Origin: Pararhodospirillum photometricum DSM 122
Lineage (GTDB): Bacteria > Pseudomonadota > Alphaproteobacteria > Rhodospirillales > Rhodospirillaceae
Length of the DNA: 51,110 nucleotides
Assembly: GCF_000284415.1 (NCBI RefSeq)
Contig: NC_017059.1
Location: 2,453,379 to 2,504,488, forward strand
Direction of reading: 5' to 3'
This document shows positions 9,393 through 17,500 of this stretch, piece by piece; within the stretch, counting starts at the first letter, position 1, and the number at the start of each line of letters is the position of its first letter. Made by a program: the position numbers and the translations under genes. Below the pieces are notes generated by a model. The model saw only the letters and a program-made list of their open reading frames with translations. It had not been told where the DNA came from and did not search any database.

Positions 9393-9535
9393 CAAGTCGG
9401 AACAGGGAGGTTTCACGTCTGGGAGACGTAGGACACCACCGAAGCGGCGCCCCGAAGCCGGGTCACCCCGGCCAAATGGCGGCACAAGGGAGGAGGGCCG
9501 CCAAATTCGGTGCATGTGCAAAGCAACATGCGATG
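9358..9535 (-). ncRNA. Candidate structured small RNA with anti-Shine-Dalgarno loop
   Basis: Reading the minus strand from about 9535 to 9358 gives a chain of hairpins and no credible protein. (1) GCATGT/ACATGC, 9512-9531. (2) GGCGGC/GCCGCC, 9478-9502, with loop CCTCCTCCCTTGT. (3) GCCGGG/CCCGGC with a GTGA (GNRA) tetraloop, 9457-9472. (4) CGCCGC/GTGGTG closed by TTCG, 9434-9449; its two G-U pairs form only in the minus-strand RNA. (5) ACGTCT/AGACGT, 9415-9429. (6) A GC-rich terminator stem followed by seven U, 9358-9392. The CCUCCUCCC loop resembles the anti-SD loops of alphaproteobacterial cuckoo-type sRNAs. No strong promoter is visible, so the 5' end is approximate. Confidence 0.65.
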
Positions 9536-9719
9536 TCTGTATGTAGCGCCTGCGACGGATCTTCACCACGTTCTTTTCTACATTTGAGCCATGCACCTGT
9601 CGCATGATTGTCACAAGGGCAGATAAAAAATGGTATTTCATGACCACTTCACCCTTTCCTTGACAAACGTCGCAGAGGACGAACCGCAGGGCGGCTCCCC
9701 CGAAGGCAAGACAATGGTC

Positions 9720-9775
9720 GCAGCTCTGCCAAGAAACCGTCGTGTTTCTTAGCAGAGCTGCGCCTTTTCCTTTTC
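9720..9775 (+). terminator. Long hairpin with T-rich tail, possible terminator
   Basis: An 18-bp stem with one mismatch, GCAGCTCTGCCAAGAAAC (9720-9737) against GTTTCTTAGCAGAGCTGC (9744-9761), closes a 6-nt loop and is followed by CGCCTTTTCCTTTTC. It would end a plus-strand transcript, yet no plus-strand gene lies between 9540 and 9720. It may end a further small RNA. A TTGACA hexamer sits at 9660-9665, but no -10 box is convincing. Confidence 0.55.
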
Positions 9776-9778
9776 TGA

Positions 9779-9820
9779 TAAAAATCTGGGGTGTCGCCCC
9801 ACGCGAGGTCCCGGGGCGAC
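9779..9820 (-). terminator. Probable terminator of the LysR gene
   Basis: GTCGCCCC (9793-9800) pairs with GGGGCGAC (9813-9820). On the minus strand the stem is followed about 9 nt later by a T5 run. It lies 9 bp past the LysR stop. Confidence 0.5.
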
Positions 9821-9828
9821 AGATCCGC

Positions 9829-10725
9829 CTAACAACTAAACCCTGAATTATTCAACTCATTGATCAGGAAGTCCCTGAATACCGCGACGCGCTTGCTGTG
9901 GCGCATCTCCTCGGCATAAACAAAATAAATACTGATCATGGGCCCCTGACGATCGGGCAAAATTCGCACCAAGTTTGAGGACTCGGAGGAAAAGTATTCA
10001 GGCAAGGCAGCAATCCCCAACCCGCTTTCGACGGCCCGAAACATCCCATAAAGATTATTCAAGCGCAAAACAGGTTTGCGAGGCCGATTGTCGTCACGCC
10101 CTGCCGTGAGCAACCAATTAATATTGCCGACCGGCGGCTTGAATTCGTCGGCATAAATAATCAACCGATGGTGATCGAGATCCTCGGCCCGCTCGGGCAG
10201 GCCATGGGTCTCCAGATACTCCGGGGCAGCAAACACGTAATACGGCATACTGACCAACTGGCGCTGAATCAGATCGGGCTGGCGCGGCGGCATGAAGCGC
10301 ACCGCGACATCCGCCTGACGCATGGCCAGATCCAGTTCGGTGTCATTCAACGCCAAGGTCACGTCGATGTCGGGATAGCGGTCCATGAAGCGCTTAATGC
10401 GCGGCGTCAGCCAAATGGAGCCGAAAGCTAAGGTGGTGGTGACGGTCAAGGGCCCCTCGGGCCGCTCGCGGCTTTCGCCCAGGCGAGCTTCCACCGAGGC
10501 GAGCTTGCCGAAGACCTCATGCACCGTCTCGTACAGCAGTTCGCCCTGCTCTGTCAGAATCAGACCGCGGGCGTGACGATGGAACAACGCGGCTTTCAGG
10601 CTCTCCTCGAGGGCGCTGATCTGGCGGCTCACCGCTGATTGGCTCAAATTGAGGATGTCGCCCGCATGCGTAAAACTGCCGGCTTCGGCCACCGCATGAA
10701 AAACCCGCAGTTTGTCCCAGTCCAT
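9829..10725 (-). CDS. LysR-family transcriptional regulator
   Basis: About 298 aa from the preferred start MDWDKLRVF (ATG 10725, GGAG just upstream); an in-frame start 10 codons earlier is less likely. The N-terminal winged helix-turn-helix holds FTHAGDILNLSQSAVSRQI, the typical LysR recognition helix. The rest is a periplasmic-binding-protein-like effector domain (about 90-290). The paired redox cysteines of OxyR are absent (the only Cys is the last residue), so despite the neighbouring thioredoxin reductase and peroxiredoxin genes it is not an OxyR. The effector is unknown. It lies downstream of trxB on the same strand, 69 bp apart. Confidence 0.88.
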   Translation of the reverse strand: MDWDKLRVFHAVAEAGSFTHAGDILNLSQSAVSRQISALEESLKAALFHRHARGLILTEQGELLYETVHEVFGKLASVEARLGESRERPEGPLTVTTTLAFGSIWLTPRIKRFMDRYPDIDVTLALNDTELDLAMRQADVAVRFMPPRQPDLIQRQLVSMPYYVFAAPEYLETHGLPERAEDLDHHRLIIYADEFKPPVGNINWLLTAGRDDNRPRKPVLRLNNLYGMFRAVESGLGIAALPEYFSSESSNLVRILPDRQGPMISIYFVYAEEMRHSKRVAVFRDFLINELNNSGFSC

Positions 10726-10794
10726 GGTCTCCGCTCGGTTCGAGATCGCCAACAACGGGGGGGAAAGACCCGGGTCCTCCCCCCCCTTCTCGTT

Positions 10795-11736
10795 TTAGTC
10801 TTCGTGGGCGGCGAGGAAACGCTCGGCCTCCAGCGCCGCCATACATCCTGAGCCGGCCGCTGTCACGGCCTGACGAAACACAGGATCTTGCACATCCCCC
10901 GCCGCGAACACGCCAGGCACGTTGGTCGCCGTGCTCTTGGCCGCAGTGACCAAATATCCGGCGTCGTCTTTGTCCAAGGTAGGGAACAAGCCGGTGTTGG
11001 GGGTGTGGCCGATGGCGATAAATACGCCCTCGCAGTCCACGGTTTCCAGGGCTCCGCTCACGCTATCCTTAAGGCGAACCCCACACACGCCTGGAGGATC
11101 CCCTCCCCCCAAGATTTCATCAACAACCGCATTCCACCGCACGGTGACCTTGGGGTGGCGCAAGAGCCGCTCTTGCAACACCCGCTCGGCCCGCAGGGCA
11201 TCGCGGCGATGGACCAAGGTCACATGGCTGGCGTGGTTGGTGAGATACAGAGCTTCCTCGACGGCGGTGTTGCCGCCCCCGACCACGACAACCGGCTTGC
11301 CGCGAAAGAAGAAGCCGTCGCAGGTGGCGCAGGCCGACACTCCGCGCCCGGAATAGAGCGTTTCGCTCTCCAGGCCGAGCCAGCGGGCCGAGGCCCCGGT
11401 GGCAACGATCAAGGTGTCGCCGCTATAGACATCACCACTATCGCCCACGGCCACAAAGGGCCGGCGGCTCAGATCGACGCTCACAATGGTGTCGTGCATG
11501 AAGCGCGTGCCGACGCCTTCGGCCTGACGCTGCATGCGCTCCATCAGCCAGGGGCCCTGGATGACTTCGTCGAACCCGGGAAAGTTCTCGACATCGGTGG
11601 TGATGGTGAGCTGTCCGCCCGGTTGCAGCCCTGCGACCAGCAAGGGCGACAGGCCGGCACGCGCGGCATAAATGGCGGCGGTACATCCGGCGGCACCGGA
11701 GCCTAAAATCAAGACACGTGACGAATGGTGGGCCAT
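10795..11736 (-). CDS. trxB: Thioredoxin-disulfide reductase
   Basis: About 313 aa. It has FAD-binding LILGSGAAGCTAAIYAARAG at the N-terminus, the redox-active CATC (Cys136/Cys139 from the chosen start), the NADPH-binding VVVVGGGNTAVEEAL and the C-terminal FAD motif GVFAAGDVQDP. It passes electrons from NADPH to thioredoxin in the cytoplasm. ATG 11736 (MAHHSS) and ATG 11748 (MRQLMA) are both possible; AGAGGGGA lies close to the second. Directly upstream on the same strand is a 2-Cys peroxiredoxin, a natural partner in peroxide removal through thioredoxin. Confidence 0.93.
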   Translation of the reverse strand: MAHHSSRVLILGSGAAGCTAAIYAARAGLSPLLVAGLQPGGQLTITTDVENFPGFDEVIQGPWLMERMQRQAEGVGTRFMHDTIVSVDLSRRPFVAVGDSGDVYSGDTLIVATGASARWLGLESETLYSGRGVSACATCDGFFFRGKPVVVVGGGNTAVEEALYLTNHASHVTLVHRRDALRAERVLQERLLRHPKVTVRWNAVVDEILGGGDPPGVCGVRLKDSVSGALETVDCEGVFIAIGHTPNTGLFPTLDKDDAGYLVTAAKSTATNVPGVFAAGDVQDPVFRQAVTAAGSGCMAALEAERFLAAHED

Positions 11737-11868
11737 GAGCTGGCGCATTCCCCTCTGGTCAAGGTGAGTCCCGTTCCGCACGCGGCACGGCAGGAAAGGA
11801 GGATAGAAGGGCCCGGTCCCCGGGGCAAAGAGAAAGCACCCGGGATCCGTGCGCCTTTTTACGGGGGT

Positions 11869-12483
11869 TTACAAGCTCTTCGCGTTTTCGGCCAGGAAGG
11901 CGGCCACGCCCTCTGGTGTTGGGGTCATTCCCGCCTTGCCCTTGCGCCAGCCCGCCGGGCACACCTCGCCGTGGGTATCGTGGAAAATCAGGGCATCGAG
12001 CATGCGCAGGGTTTCGTCCACATCGCGCCCCAGCGGCAGATCGTTGATCACCTGCTGGCGCACAACGCCCGCCCGGTCGATGAGAAAACTGCCGCGCAGC
12101 GCCACCGCGTCCCCGGTGAGAACCCCGTAGGACCGGGCGATATTTTTGGTCAAGTCGGCGACCAAGGGGAAGCGCACCGGCCCCAGACCGCCTTCTTCCA
12201 CGGGGGTCCGCTTCCAGGCCAGATGGGTGTACTGAGAATCGACCGACACCGCGACCACCTTGCACCCGCGCTCCTCGAAGGCTGGCATCCGGTTGTCGTG
12301 GGCCAGGATTTCCGAAGGACAAACGAACGTGAAATCCAGAGGGTAAAAGAAGACCAGCCCATAGCCGCCCGCCAGATGGGCATGCAGGGAAAACCCGTCG
12401 TCGATCCGGTCATCCGCCAGCACCGCCGAAGCGGTGAAATCCGGGGCAGGCCGGCCGATCAAACTCCCCACGGCATCACTCAT
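11869..12483 (-). CDS. Typical 2-Cys peroxiredoxin (AhpC/Prx1 type)
   Basis: 204 aa from ATG 12483, which has AAGGAG about 9 bp upstream. The peroxidatic Cys55 lies in FYPLDFTFVCPSE and the resolving Cys175 in HGEVCPAGW, as in typical 2-Cys peroxiredoxins that reduce H2O2 and organic peroxides with thioredoxin or AhpF/AhpD. The longer open frame upstream of this ATG is Pro/Arg-rich and is not protein-like. The neighbouring trxB on the same strand suggests the thioredoxin route. A GTCCCCT/AGGGGAC hairpin in the leader (about 12505-12531) could affect expression. Confidence 0.92.
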   Translation of the reverse strand: MSDAVGSLIGRPAPDFTASAVLADDRIDDGFSLHAHLAGGYGLVFFYPLDFTFVCPSEILAHDNRMPAFEERGCKVVAVSVDSQYTHLAWKRTPVEEGGLGPVRFPLVADLTKNIARSYGVLTGDAVALRGSFLIDRAGVVRQQVINDLPLGRDVDETLRMLDALIFHDTHGEVCPAGWRKGKAGMTPTPEGVAAFLAENAKSL

Positions 12484-12656
12484 GACCTTGTTCTCCTTGA
12501 TCCGGTCCCCTCCTGATCCGTGAGGGGACGGATGAGATGTCGGGGAGAGCCGCCCCAATAACAAGGGGGATATGCGTAAATTGCATGAAGTCGGCACCGC
12601 CCGCCTCGCCCCCGGGGCCATTGGGTGCAGGGGCTGATGTCCGGGGGAAAGAAACA

Positions 12657-12700
12657 AGGAAGGCTGGAGAAACGCAGCCGTCCCAGGCCCCTCGTTTCAT
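12657..12700 (+). repeat. Degenerate GGCTGG-type palindrome
   Basis: AAGGAAGGCTGGAGAAACGCAGCCGT and the following CCCAGGCCCCTCG resemble the stop-associated palindromes found elsewhere in the window, but the symmetry is weak and the orientation does not match a preceding plus-strand gene. Confidence 0.35.
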
Positions 12701-12719
12701 CCAAGGGCCCCCGGGGCGG

Positions 12720-13379
12720 TCAGGGAGCATACGCCCGCAGGAAAACCGCCAAACCCTGGCGCACCTCGTCGGCGATGACGTGCGACGAAGGCGGGGCGCC
12801 CACGTTCCACAGGCGGTAAGCCAAGGTCCAACCCTGGCACAACGAGGTGAGATGCCGTGCCGCCAACAGGGGGTCGCCGGCGCGCAATTGGCCGGCGTCC
12901 ATGGCGCGGTTCAGGTACTCGGCCAGCCGGCGATGGGTGATCTTGGGGCCGCGCTCGTAAAACATGGTGCCCAACTCGGGAAACCGCCGCGCCTCGGCCG
13001 TCACCATGCGGTGCAGGCAGATCGCTTCCTCGCTCAGAATCATGGACACAAAGCCGAGACAAAAGCGATACAAGGCCTCGGCCATTTCCAAATCCGGGTT
13101 AAGCGCCTGAAAAGATTCGGCTTGAAGCCGGGTGGTAACCTCATCAAGCACCGCGGCGAACAAGTCGCGTTTGCTGGGGAAGTAGTTCCACAGCGTGCTC
13201 TTGGATCCTCCCACCTGACAGGCGACCAGGGACATGGGGGTATCGGCATAACCGCGTTCAAAAAACAGGGCGCGAGCCGTTTCAAGGATGGCGGCGCGGC
13301 GCGAGGCCTTTCGGCAGCTCCCAACGGGAGAGGCCGGTGCCGTCGGGGGGCAATCCGGGGGGGTGTCGTCCTGGGTCAT
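12720..13379 (-). CDS. TetR-family repressor, probable regulator of emrAB
   Basis: 219 aa. After a Pro-rich start, the helix-turn-helix (about 25-70) contains ILETARALFFERGYADTPM and GGSKSTLWNYFPSKRDLF, the canonical TetR DNA-binding pattern. The C-terminal 150 residues form an all-helical ligand-binding domain. It is divergent from the emrA-like gene, with its promoter (TTGTCA-16-TATAGT on the minus strand) embedded in operator-like repeats. The -10 box is so close to the ATG that the mRNA would have almost no leader, and no ribosome site is visible. I infer autoregulation plus control of the pump; the inducer is unknown. Confidence 0.88.
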   Translation of the reverse strand: MTQDDTPPDCPPTAPASPVGSCRKASRRAAILETARALFFERGYADTPMSLVACQVGGSKSTLWNYFPSKRDLFAAVLDEVTTRLQAESFQALNPDLEMAEALYRFCLGFVSMILSEEAICLHRMVTAEARRFPELGTMFYERGPKITHRRLAEYLNRAMDAGQLRAGDPLLAARHLTSLCQGWTLAYRLWNVGAPPSSHVIADEVRQGLAVFLRAYAP

Positions 13380-13383
13380 GGTG

Positions 13384-13462
13384 GAAGTGTACTATACAGT
13401 ACGATGGCGCCTTGACAAGCGGTCGGGACAAGCGGATATCACAGTACGGCTTGGTACACTTC
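13384..13462. promoter_or_regulatory. Divergent tetR/emrA control region with paired operators
   Basis: GAAGTGTAC (13384-13392) recurs inverted as GTACACTTC (13454-13462), and CAGTACG occurs at both sites (13397-13403 and 13442-13448). The first site also contains the near-palindrome GTACTATACAGTAC (13389-13402). Between them lies an emrA promoter, TTGACA (13412-13417), 17 bp, GATATC (13435-13440). On the minus strand TTGTCA, 16 bp, TATAGT serves tetR. One operator covers the tetR -10 box, and the other covers the region just after the emrA start point, so a TetR dimer could block both promoters. Confidence 0.7.
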
Positions 13463-13583
13463 GCCGCCGCGGCGCGGGTCGTGCCGCACGCCGCCCCCCG
13501 GCTGAGACCTCCGGCGCGGGGGGAGCGGTCCCCTCCATCCCTTCTCTTTTCGCTCCATCGCTCTGGCCGTGAGGAGTCCATCC

Positions 13584-14747
13584 GTGTCACAGCCCCCCTC
13601 TTCGCCGGGCAACGCCCCGGTTGCGCCTGCCGTCGCGCCTTCGCCTGCCCCGCGTTCGTCCGTGCGGCGACGCCTGTTGCTGGGGCTGGCCCTAGGGGTC
13701 TTGGCGGCCGGCGGGGGGGTATGGGGCTGGGAAGAGCTGATCGGATCCCATCGCGTCGAAACCGACAACGCCTATGTGGCGGCGGACATGGCCGACGTGA
13801 CCCCACTGGTCGCCGGCCCGGTGCGCTCGGTCCACGTGGTGGACACCCAGAGCGTGAGGGAGGGCGACGTGCTCGTCACCCTCGACGACACCGACGCCCG
13901 CTTGGAAGTCGAGCGCAGCGAGGCCGCCCTGGCCCTAGCCGAGCGGACGTTCCGTCAGACCGAAGCCAAGGTGCAAGCCCTGCGCGCCCAGATTACCGCG
14001 CGCGGCGCCGACATCACCTCGGCCCAGGCCCGGCTGACCTCAGCACGGGCGGTGCTGCGGCGCACAGCGGCCGAAGCCGAGCGGCGCCAAGCCTTGCGCG
14101 CGCCGCAGACCATTTCCATTGAAGCCCTGACCGCCGCCCAGACCGCCCGCGACGAAGCCGCCGCCGCCGTGGCGGAAGCCGAAGCCGCCATTGCCCAGGC
14201 CCAGGCCAACCGCGCCGCCGCTGAGGCCGATCTGGCCTCCACCTTGGCGCTGATCGAGGGCACCACCGTGGAGACCGCCCCCGACGTGCGCGCCGCGCGC
14301 ATGCACCGCGACAAGGCCCGCCTGGATCTGGCCCGCACCGTCATGCCCGCGCCGGTAGACGGGGTGGTGGTGCGCCGGCAGGTCGAGGTGGGCCAGCAGG
14401 TCCAAGCCGGCCAATCGCTCATGCGGGTGGTGCCGCTCCAGGCGGTTTACGTCAACGCCAATTTCAAGGAAGGCCAGTTGACCCACGTGCGCGAGGGGCA
14501 AAAGGTTGTGCTCACCTCCGACCTCTACGGCAAGGACGTGACCTTCCACGGCCGGGTCGCCGGGTTCTCGGCCGGAACGGGGTCGTCCATGGCGGTCATC
14601 CCGGCCCAGAACGCCACAGGCAACTGGATCAAGGTCGTGCAGCGCCTGCCGGTCCGGGTTCAACTCGATCCCCAGGAGTTGAAGGCTCATCCCTTACGGG
14701 TCGGGCTGTCCATGACCGCCGAAATCGACACCAGCGCCCGGGAGTGA
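13584..14747 (+). CDS. emrA: EmrA-like membrane fusion protein of a multidrug efflux pump
   Basis: 387 aa from GTG 13584, which has AGGAG 7 bp upstream (an in-frame GTG at 13569 lacks one). It has one N-terminal membrane anchor (RRRLLLGLALGVLAAGGGVW), a lipoyl half-domain with RVETDNAYVAADMADV, a long Ala-rich helical hairpin, the second lipoyl half (VMPAPVDGVVVRRQVEVG) and a beta-barrel domain (VNANFKEGQL). EmrA-type adaptors link the inner-membrane transporter to an outer-membrane channel. The transporter gene follows 4 bp after its stop. Confidence 0.93.
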   Translation: MSQPPSSPGNAPVAPAVAPSPAPRSSVRRRLLLGLALGVLAAGGGVWGWEELIGSHRVETDNAYVAADMADVTPLVAGPVRSVHVVDTQSVREGDVLVTLDDTDARLEVERSEAALALAERTFRQTEAKVQALRAQITARGADITSAQARLTSARAVLRRTAAEAERRQALRAPQTISIEALTAAQTARDEAAAAVAEAEAAIAQAQANRAAAEADLASTLALIEGTTVETAPDVRAARMHRDKARLDLARTVMPAPVDGVVVRRQVEVGQQVQAGQSLMRVVPLQAVYVNANFKEGQLTHVREGQKVVLTSDLYGKDVTFHGRVAGFSAGTGSSMAVIPAQNATGNWIKVVQRLPVRVQLDPQELKAHPLRVGLSMTAEIDTSARE

Positions 14748-14751
14748 GGCC

Positions 14752-16275
14752 ATGGCCGATGCTGTCCTCACCGCCCCCACCGTTAGCGGCGGGCTCCTTC
14801 ACGGCAACCGGCTGGTTCTCGCCGGAGTGGTGCTCTCGCTGGCCAACTTCATGGTCGTGCTCGACATGACCATCGCCAACGTCTCGGTACCCCATATCGC
14901 AGGCAGCCTCGGCATTTCCATGACCCAGGGCACCTGGGTGATCACCTCCTATGCCGTGGCCGAAGCGATTATCGTGCCGCTCACGGGCTGGCTCGCCCAG
15001 CGCTTTGGCGCGGTGCGCATTTTTGTCGGCGCCATGGTGGGATTTGGGGTTTTTTCCGTGCTGTGTGGCCTGTCGGACTCGCTGACGGGCTTGGTCGTGT
15101 TTCGCATCGGCCAGGGTCTGTGCGGCGGGCCCATTATGCCCTTGTCGCAAACCCTGATGCTGCGCGTCTTTCCCAAGGAAAAGCACGCCTCGGCCATGGG
15201 CCTGTGGGCCATGACCACGGTGACCGCCCCGGTGGCTGGGCCGATCCTGGGCGGCGCCATCAGCGACAACATGTCCTGGCCGTGGATCTTTTTCATCAAC
15301 GTGCCGGTGGTCATCGGGTGCGTGCTGGGCGCCTGGGAACTGCTACGTTCAAGCGAGACCCCCTTGCGTAAGCAGCGCATCGACCGGGTCGGCTTGCTGT
15401 TGATGCTGATCTGGGTGGCGGCCTTACAGATCATGCTCGACACCGGGCGGGAGCATAACTGGTTTGAATCACCGATGATCATCACCTTGGCCTGCGTCGC
15501 CGTGGTGGGGTTTCTGGCTTTTCTCATCTGGGAGATCACCGAGACCGAGCCCATCGTGAACCTGCGGGTGTTTCGCTATCGCGGGTTTTCGGCGAGCAGT
15601 GCGACCTTGTCGATTGCCTTTGGCGCTTTTTTTGCCACCGTGGTGGTTATTCCCCAGTGGTTGCAGACCGTGCAAAGCTACCCCGCCACCTGGGCCGGCT
15701 ATGTCTTGGCGGCCCATGGTGTGCTCGCTGTGGTGTGCTCGCCCCTGGCCGCCCGCCTCGCCACCAAGGTGGACCCCCGGTTGTTGGTGTCGCTGGGCGT
15801 GGGCTGGCTGGGGGTGATGGCGCTGTTGCGCACCCAATGGACCAGTGATGCCGGCTTTTTCACGTTCTTTTTGCCCCAGTTTCTGCAAGGCGTGGGCATG
15901 CCGTTTTTCTTTGTGCCGCTGACCGTGTTGTCGGTGCGCGCGGTGCGGCCCGAGGAAACGGCGTCGGCAGCCGGCGTGATGGCCTTCATGCGCACCCTGG
16001 CCGGGGCCATCGGCGCCTCGGTGGCCATCACCGCCTGGGCCGACCAGACTCAGTCCAACCGCGAGGCCCTGGTGGGGGCCTTGAGCGACTCCGAGCGGTC
16101 GTTGTCGTTGTTGCAAAGTGTGGGGCTGTCGGCAGGACAGGCCAGCGTATACCTCGCCGATATGGTGGAGAAGCAAGCCTCGACCCAGGCGGTGATCCAG
16201 GTCTTTGCCGTCACGGCGGGGCTCTTCGCCCTGGGGGCAAGCTTGGTTTGGCTGGCACCGCGCCCGAAGCTCTAA
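14752..16275 (+). CDS. emrB: EmrB/QacA-type MFS drug transporter (DHA2, 14 TM)
   Basis: 507 aa, rich in hydrophobic segments, of the length expected for the 14-TM DHA2 family. Motif D1-like MVVLDMTIANVSVP is in TM1, motif A-like GWLAQRFGAVRIF follows TM2, and motif C-like APVAGPILGG lies in TM5. It is a proton-driven exporter of hydrophobic drugs working with the EmrA-like partner. The ATG at 14752 is preceded by GGGAGTGAGG. A stop-associated palindrome follows immediately (16276-16318). Confidence 0.94.
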   Translation: MADAVLTAPTVSGGLLHGNRLVLAGVVLSLANFMVVLDMTIANVSVPHIAGSLGISMTQGTWVITSYAVAEAIIVPLTGWLAQRFGAVRIFVGAMVGFGVFSVLCGLSDSLTGLVVFRIGQGLCGGPIMPLSQTLMLRVFPKEKHASAMGLWAMTTVTAPVAGPILGGAISDNMSWPWIFFINVPVVIGCVLGAWELLRSSETPLRKQRIDRVGLLLMLIWVAALQIMLDTGREHNWFESPMIITLACVAVVGFLAFLIWEITETEPIVNLRVFRYRGFSASSATLSIAFGAFFATVVVIPQWLQTVQSYPATWAGYVLAAHGVLAVVCSPLAARLATKVDPRLLVSLGVGWLGVMALLRTQWTSDAGFFTFFLPQFLQGVGMPFFFVPLTVLSVRAVRPEETASAAGVMAFMRTLAGAIGASVAITAWADQTQSNREALVGALSDSERSLSLLQSVGLSAGQASVYLADMVEKQASTQAVIQVFAVTAGLFALGASLVWLAPRPKL

Positions 16276-16318
16276 GGAAAGGCTGGGGAGGCACGGCCTC
16301 CCCAGACCCCTCGGTCCG
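16276..16318 (+). repeat. Stop-associated palindrome (copy A)
   Basis: CTGGGGAGGC (16283-16292) and GCCTCCCCAG (16296-16305) pair over 10 bp around ACG; AAGGAAAGG precedes and ACCCCTCGGTC follows. It begins directly after the emrB stop in the sense direction. It lacks a U-tract, so it is not a classical terminator. Confidence 0.75.
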
Positions 16319-17332
16319 TTAGGTGTCTTGCTTCTTGGTGGGCCAGACGAACGAGGCGCCAATGCCCAGGGCCAAGGTGCCCAGCACGATGCCCAGGCTC
16401 ACCATCGGGCTGATGTGCAGGAAGTCCCAGCCGAAGGCATGCTCACCCGCCTGGATCGTCAGCTTGAAGGCGATGAAGAACAGCAAGGCGATGACCGCCT
16501 TTTCCAGATGGACCAGATAGCGCGTCAGGGCCGCCAACACAAAATACAGCGAGCGCAGGCCCAAAACGGCAAAGATCATCGCGGCGTAGACCAGGAGAGG
16601 CTCCTGGGTCACGGCGATGACCGCCGGCACCGAGTCGAAGGCAAACATCACGTCCGAGGTTTCAATGGCGATCAGGCACAAAAAGGCCGGGGTCGCGAAC
16701 AGGGCGGCGTTGCCCTCCAGACGCAAGCCGGGCTCGGCGCGTTCCAGATCGCGAGCCACGGCGCGGGTGATGAAAAAACGCTCGGCGTGCAGACGAGGAA
16801 AGACCGGCATCACCTTGCTGGCCAAACGCACCGACCAATGGTCGGAGTAGTCATGCAGGTCCTCCTGGCTATCGCGGGCGCTCAACATCTTCCAGCCGGT
16901 CCACGCCACGATGGCCGCGAACAAAAAGCCAAACCACGGCGCCACCGCCAGCAAGCCGGTGCCGATTGCCACAAAGGCAGCACGAAACACCAAGGCGCCG
17001 ATAATGCCCCAATACAAGATCCGGTGCTGCAAGGCCCCCTTGATCCCGAACGAGGCAAAGATCGCCATAAAGACCATCAGATTATCGATGGCCAGCGCCT
17101 TCTCCAGGGCGTAGCCGGCCAGATAGAGGTCGGCCCAGGTCTTGTCGAACCGGCCCCACAGGTAGCCGTAAAACGCCAGCGCCACCGCCACCCAGAAGAT
17201 CGACCACATCCCGGCGTCGCGCAGGCTGATCTCTTTTTGGTGGCGGTGGGCGAACAGGTCCATGAACACGGAAAAGACGATGACGGCAAAAAACAGCACG
17301 ATGGTTTCCAACGGGAAGCCGAACGACGTCAT
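16319..17332 (-). CDS. TerC-family integral membrane protein
   Basis: 337 aa from ATG 17332, which has AAGGAG 6 bp upstream; an in-frame start 50 codons earlier gives a Pro/Arg-rich tail and is unlikely. About eight or nine membrane spans carry the conserved TerC acidic signature: ALAIDNLMVFMAIFASFGI, then IETSDVMFAFDSVPAVIAVT. TerC proteins are linked to tellurite resistance and, in the Alx/MeeF-type branch, to manganese export or metal loading of exported proteins. It appears monocistronic, and the substrate cannot be told from sequence. Confidence 0.92.
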   Translation of the reverse strand: MTSFGFPLETIVLFFAVIVFSVFMDLFAHRHQKEISLRDAGMWSIFWVAVALAFYGYLWGRFDKTWADLYLAGYALEKALAIDNLMVFMAIFASFGIKGALQHRILYWGIIGALVFRAAFVAIGTGLLAVAPWFGFLFAAIVAWTGWKMLSARDSQEDLHDYSDHWSVRLASKVMPVFPRLHAERFFITRAVARDLERAEPGLRLEGNAALFATPAFLCLIAIETSDVMFAFDSVPAVIAVTQEPLLVYAAMIFAVLGLRSLYFVLAALTRYLVHLEKAVIALLFFIAFKLTIQAGEHAFGWDFLHISPMVSLGIVLGTLALGIGASFVWPTKKQDT

Positions 17333-17454
17333 GGTCACTCCTTGATCCCAGGGGCCAGGATCACGCCGCGCGCGACCCGTACCCGTCCTTGAGGTAGGGT
17401 GATGCGCCCTGGCCCTCAAGACGCGACTGCAAAGTCGTCCTCGTCCGAAGGACC

Positions 17455-17496
17455 AAAGCGACCGAGGGGTCTGGGGAGGCAAGCCTCCCCTGCCTT
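17455..17496 (-). repeat. Stop-associated palindrome (copy B)
   Basis: GGGGAGGC (17473-17480) and GCCTCCCC (17483-17490) form a stem. On the minus strand the order GGAAGGC - stem - AGACCCCTCGGTC matches copy A, and it lies just past the stop of the Hpt/GGDEF gene. Confidence 0.75.
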
Positions 17497-17500
17497 CCCC

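Noticed and set aside
9358..9535. Calling the candidate sRNA 6S, SRP or tmRNA
   Set aside because: The chain of short hairpins does not match the long bulged rod of 6S RNA, the SRP core GGUCAGGUCCGGAAGG-type motif is absent, and there is no tRNA-like end.
9829..10725. Calling the LysR gene oxyR because of the adjacent trxB and peroxiredoxin genes
   Set aside because: It lacks the paired redox cysteines of OxyR; its only Cys is the last residue.
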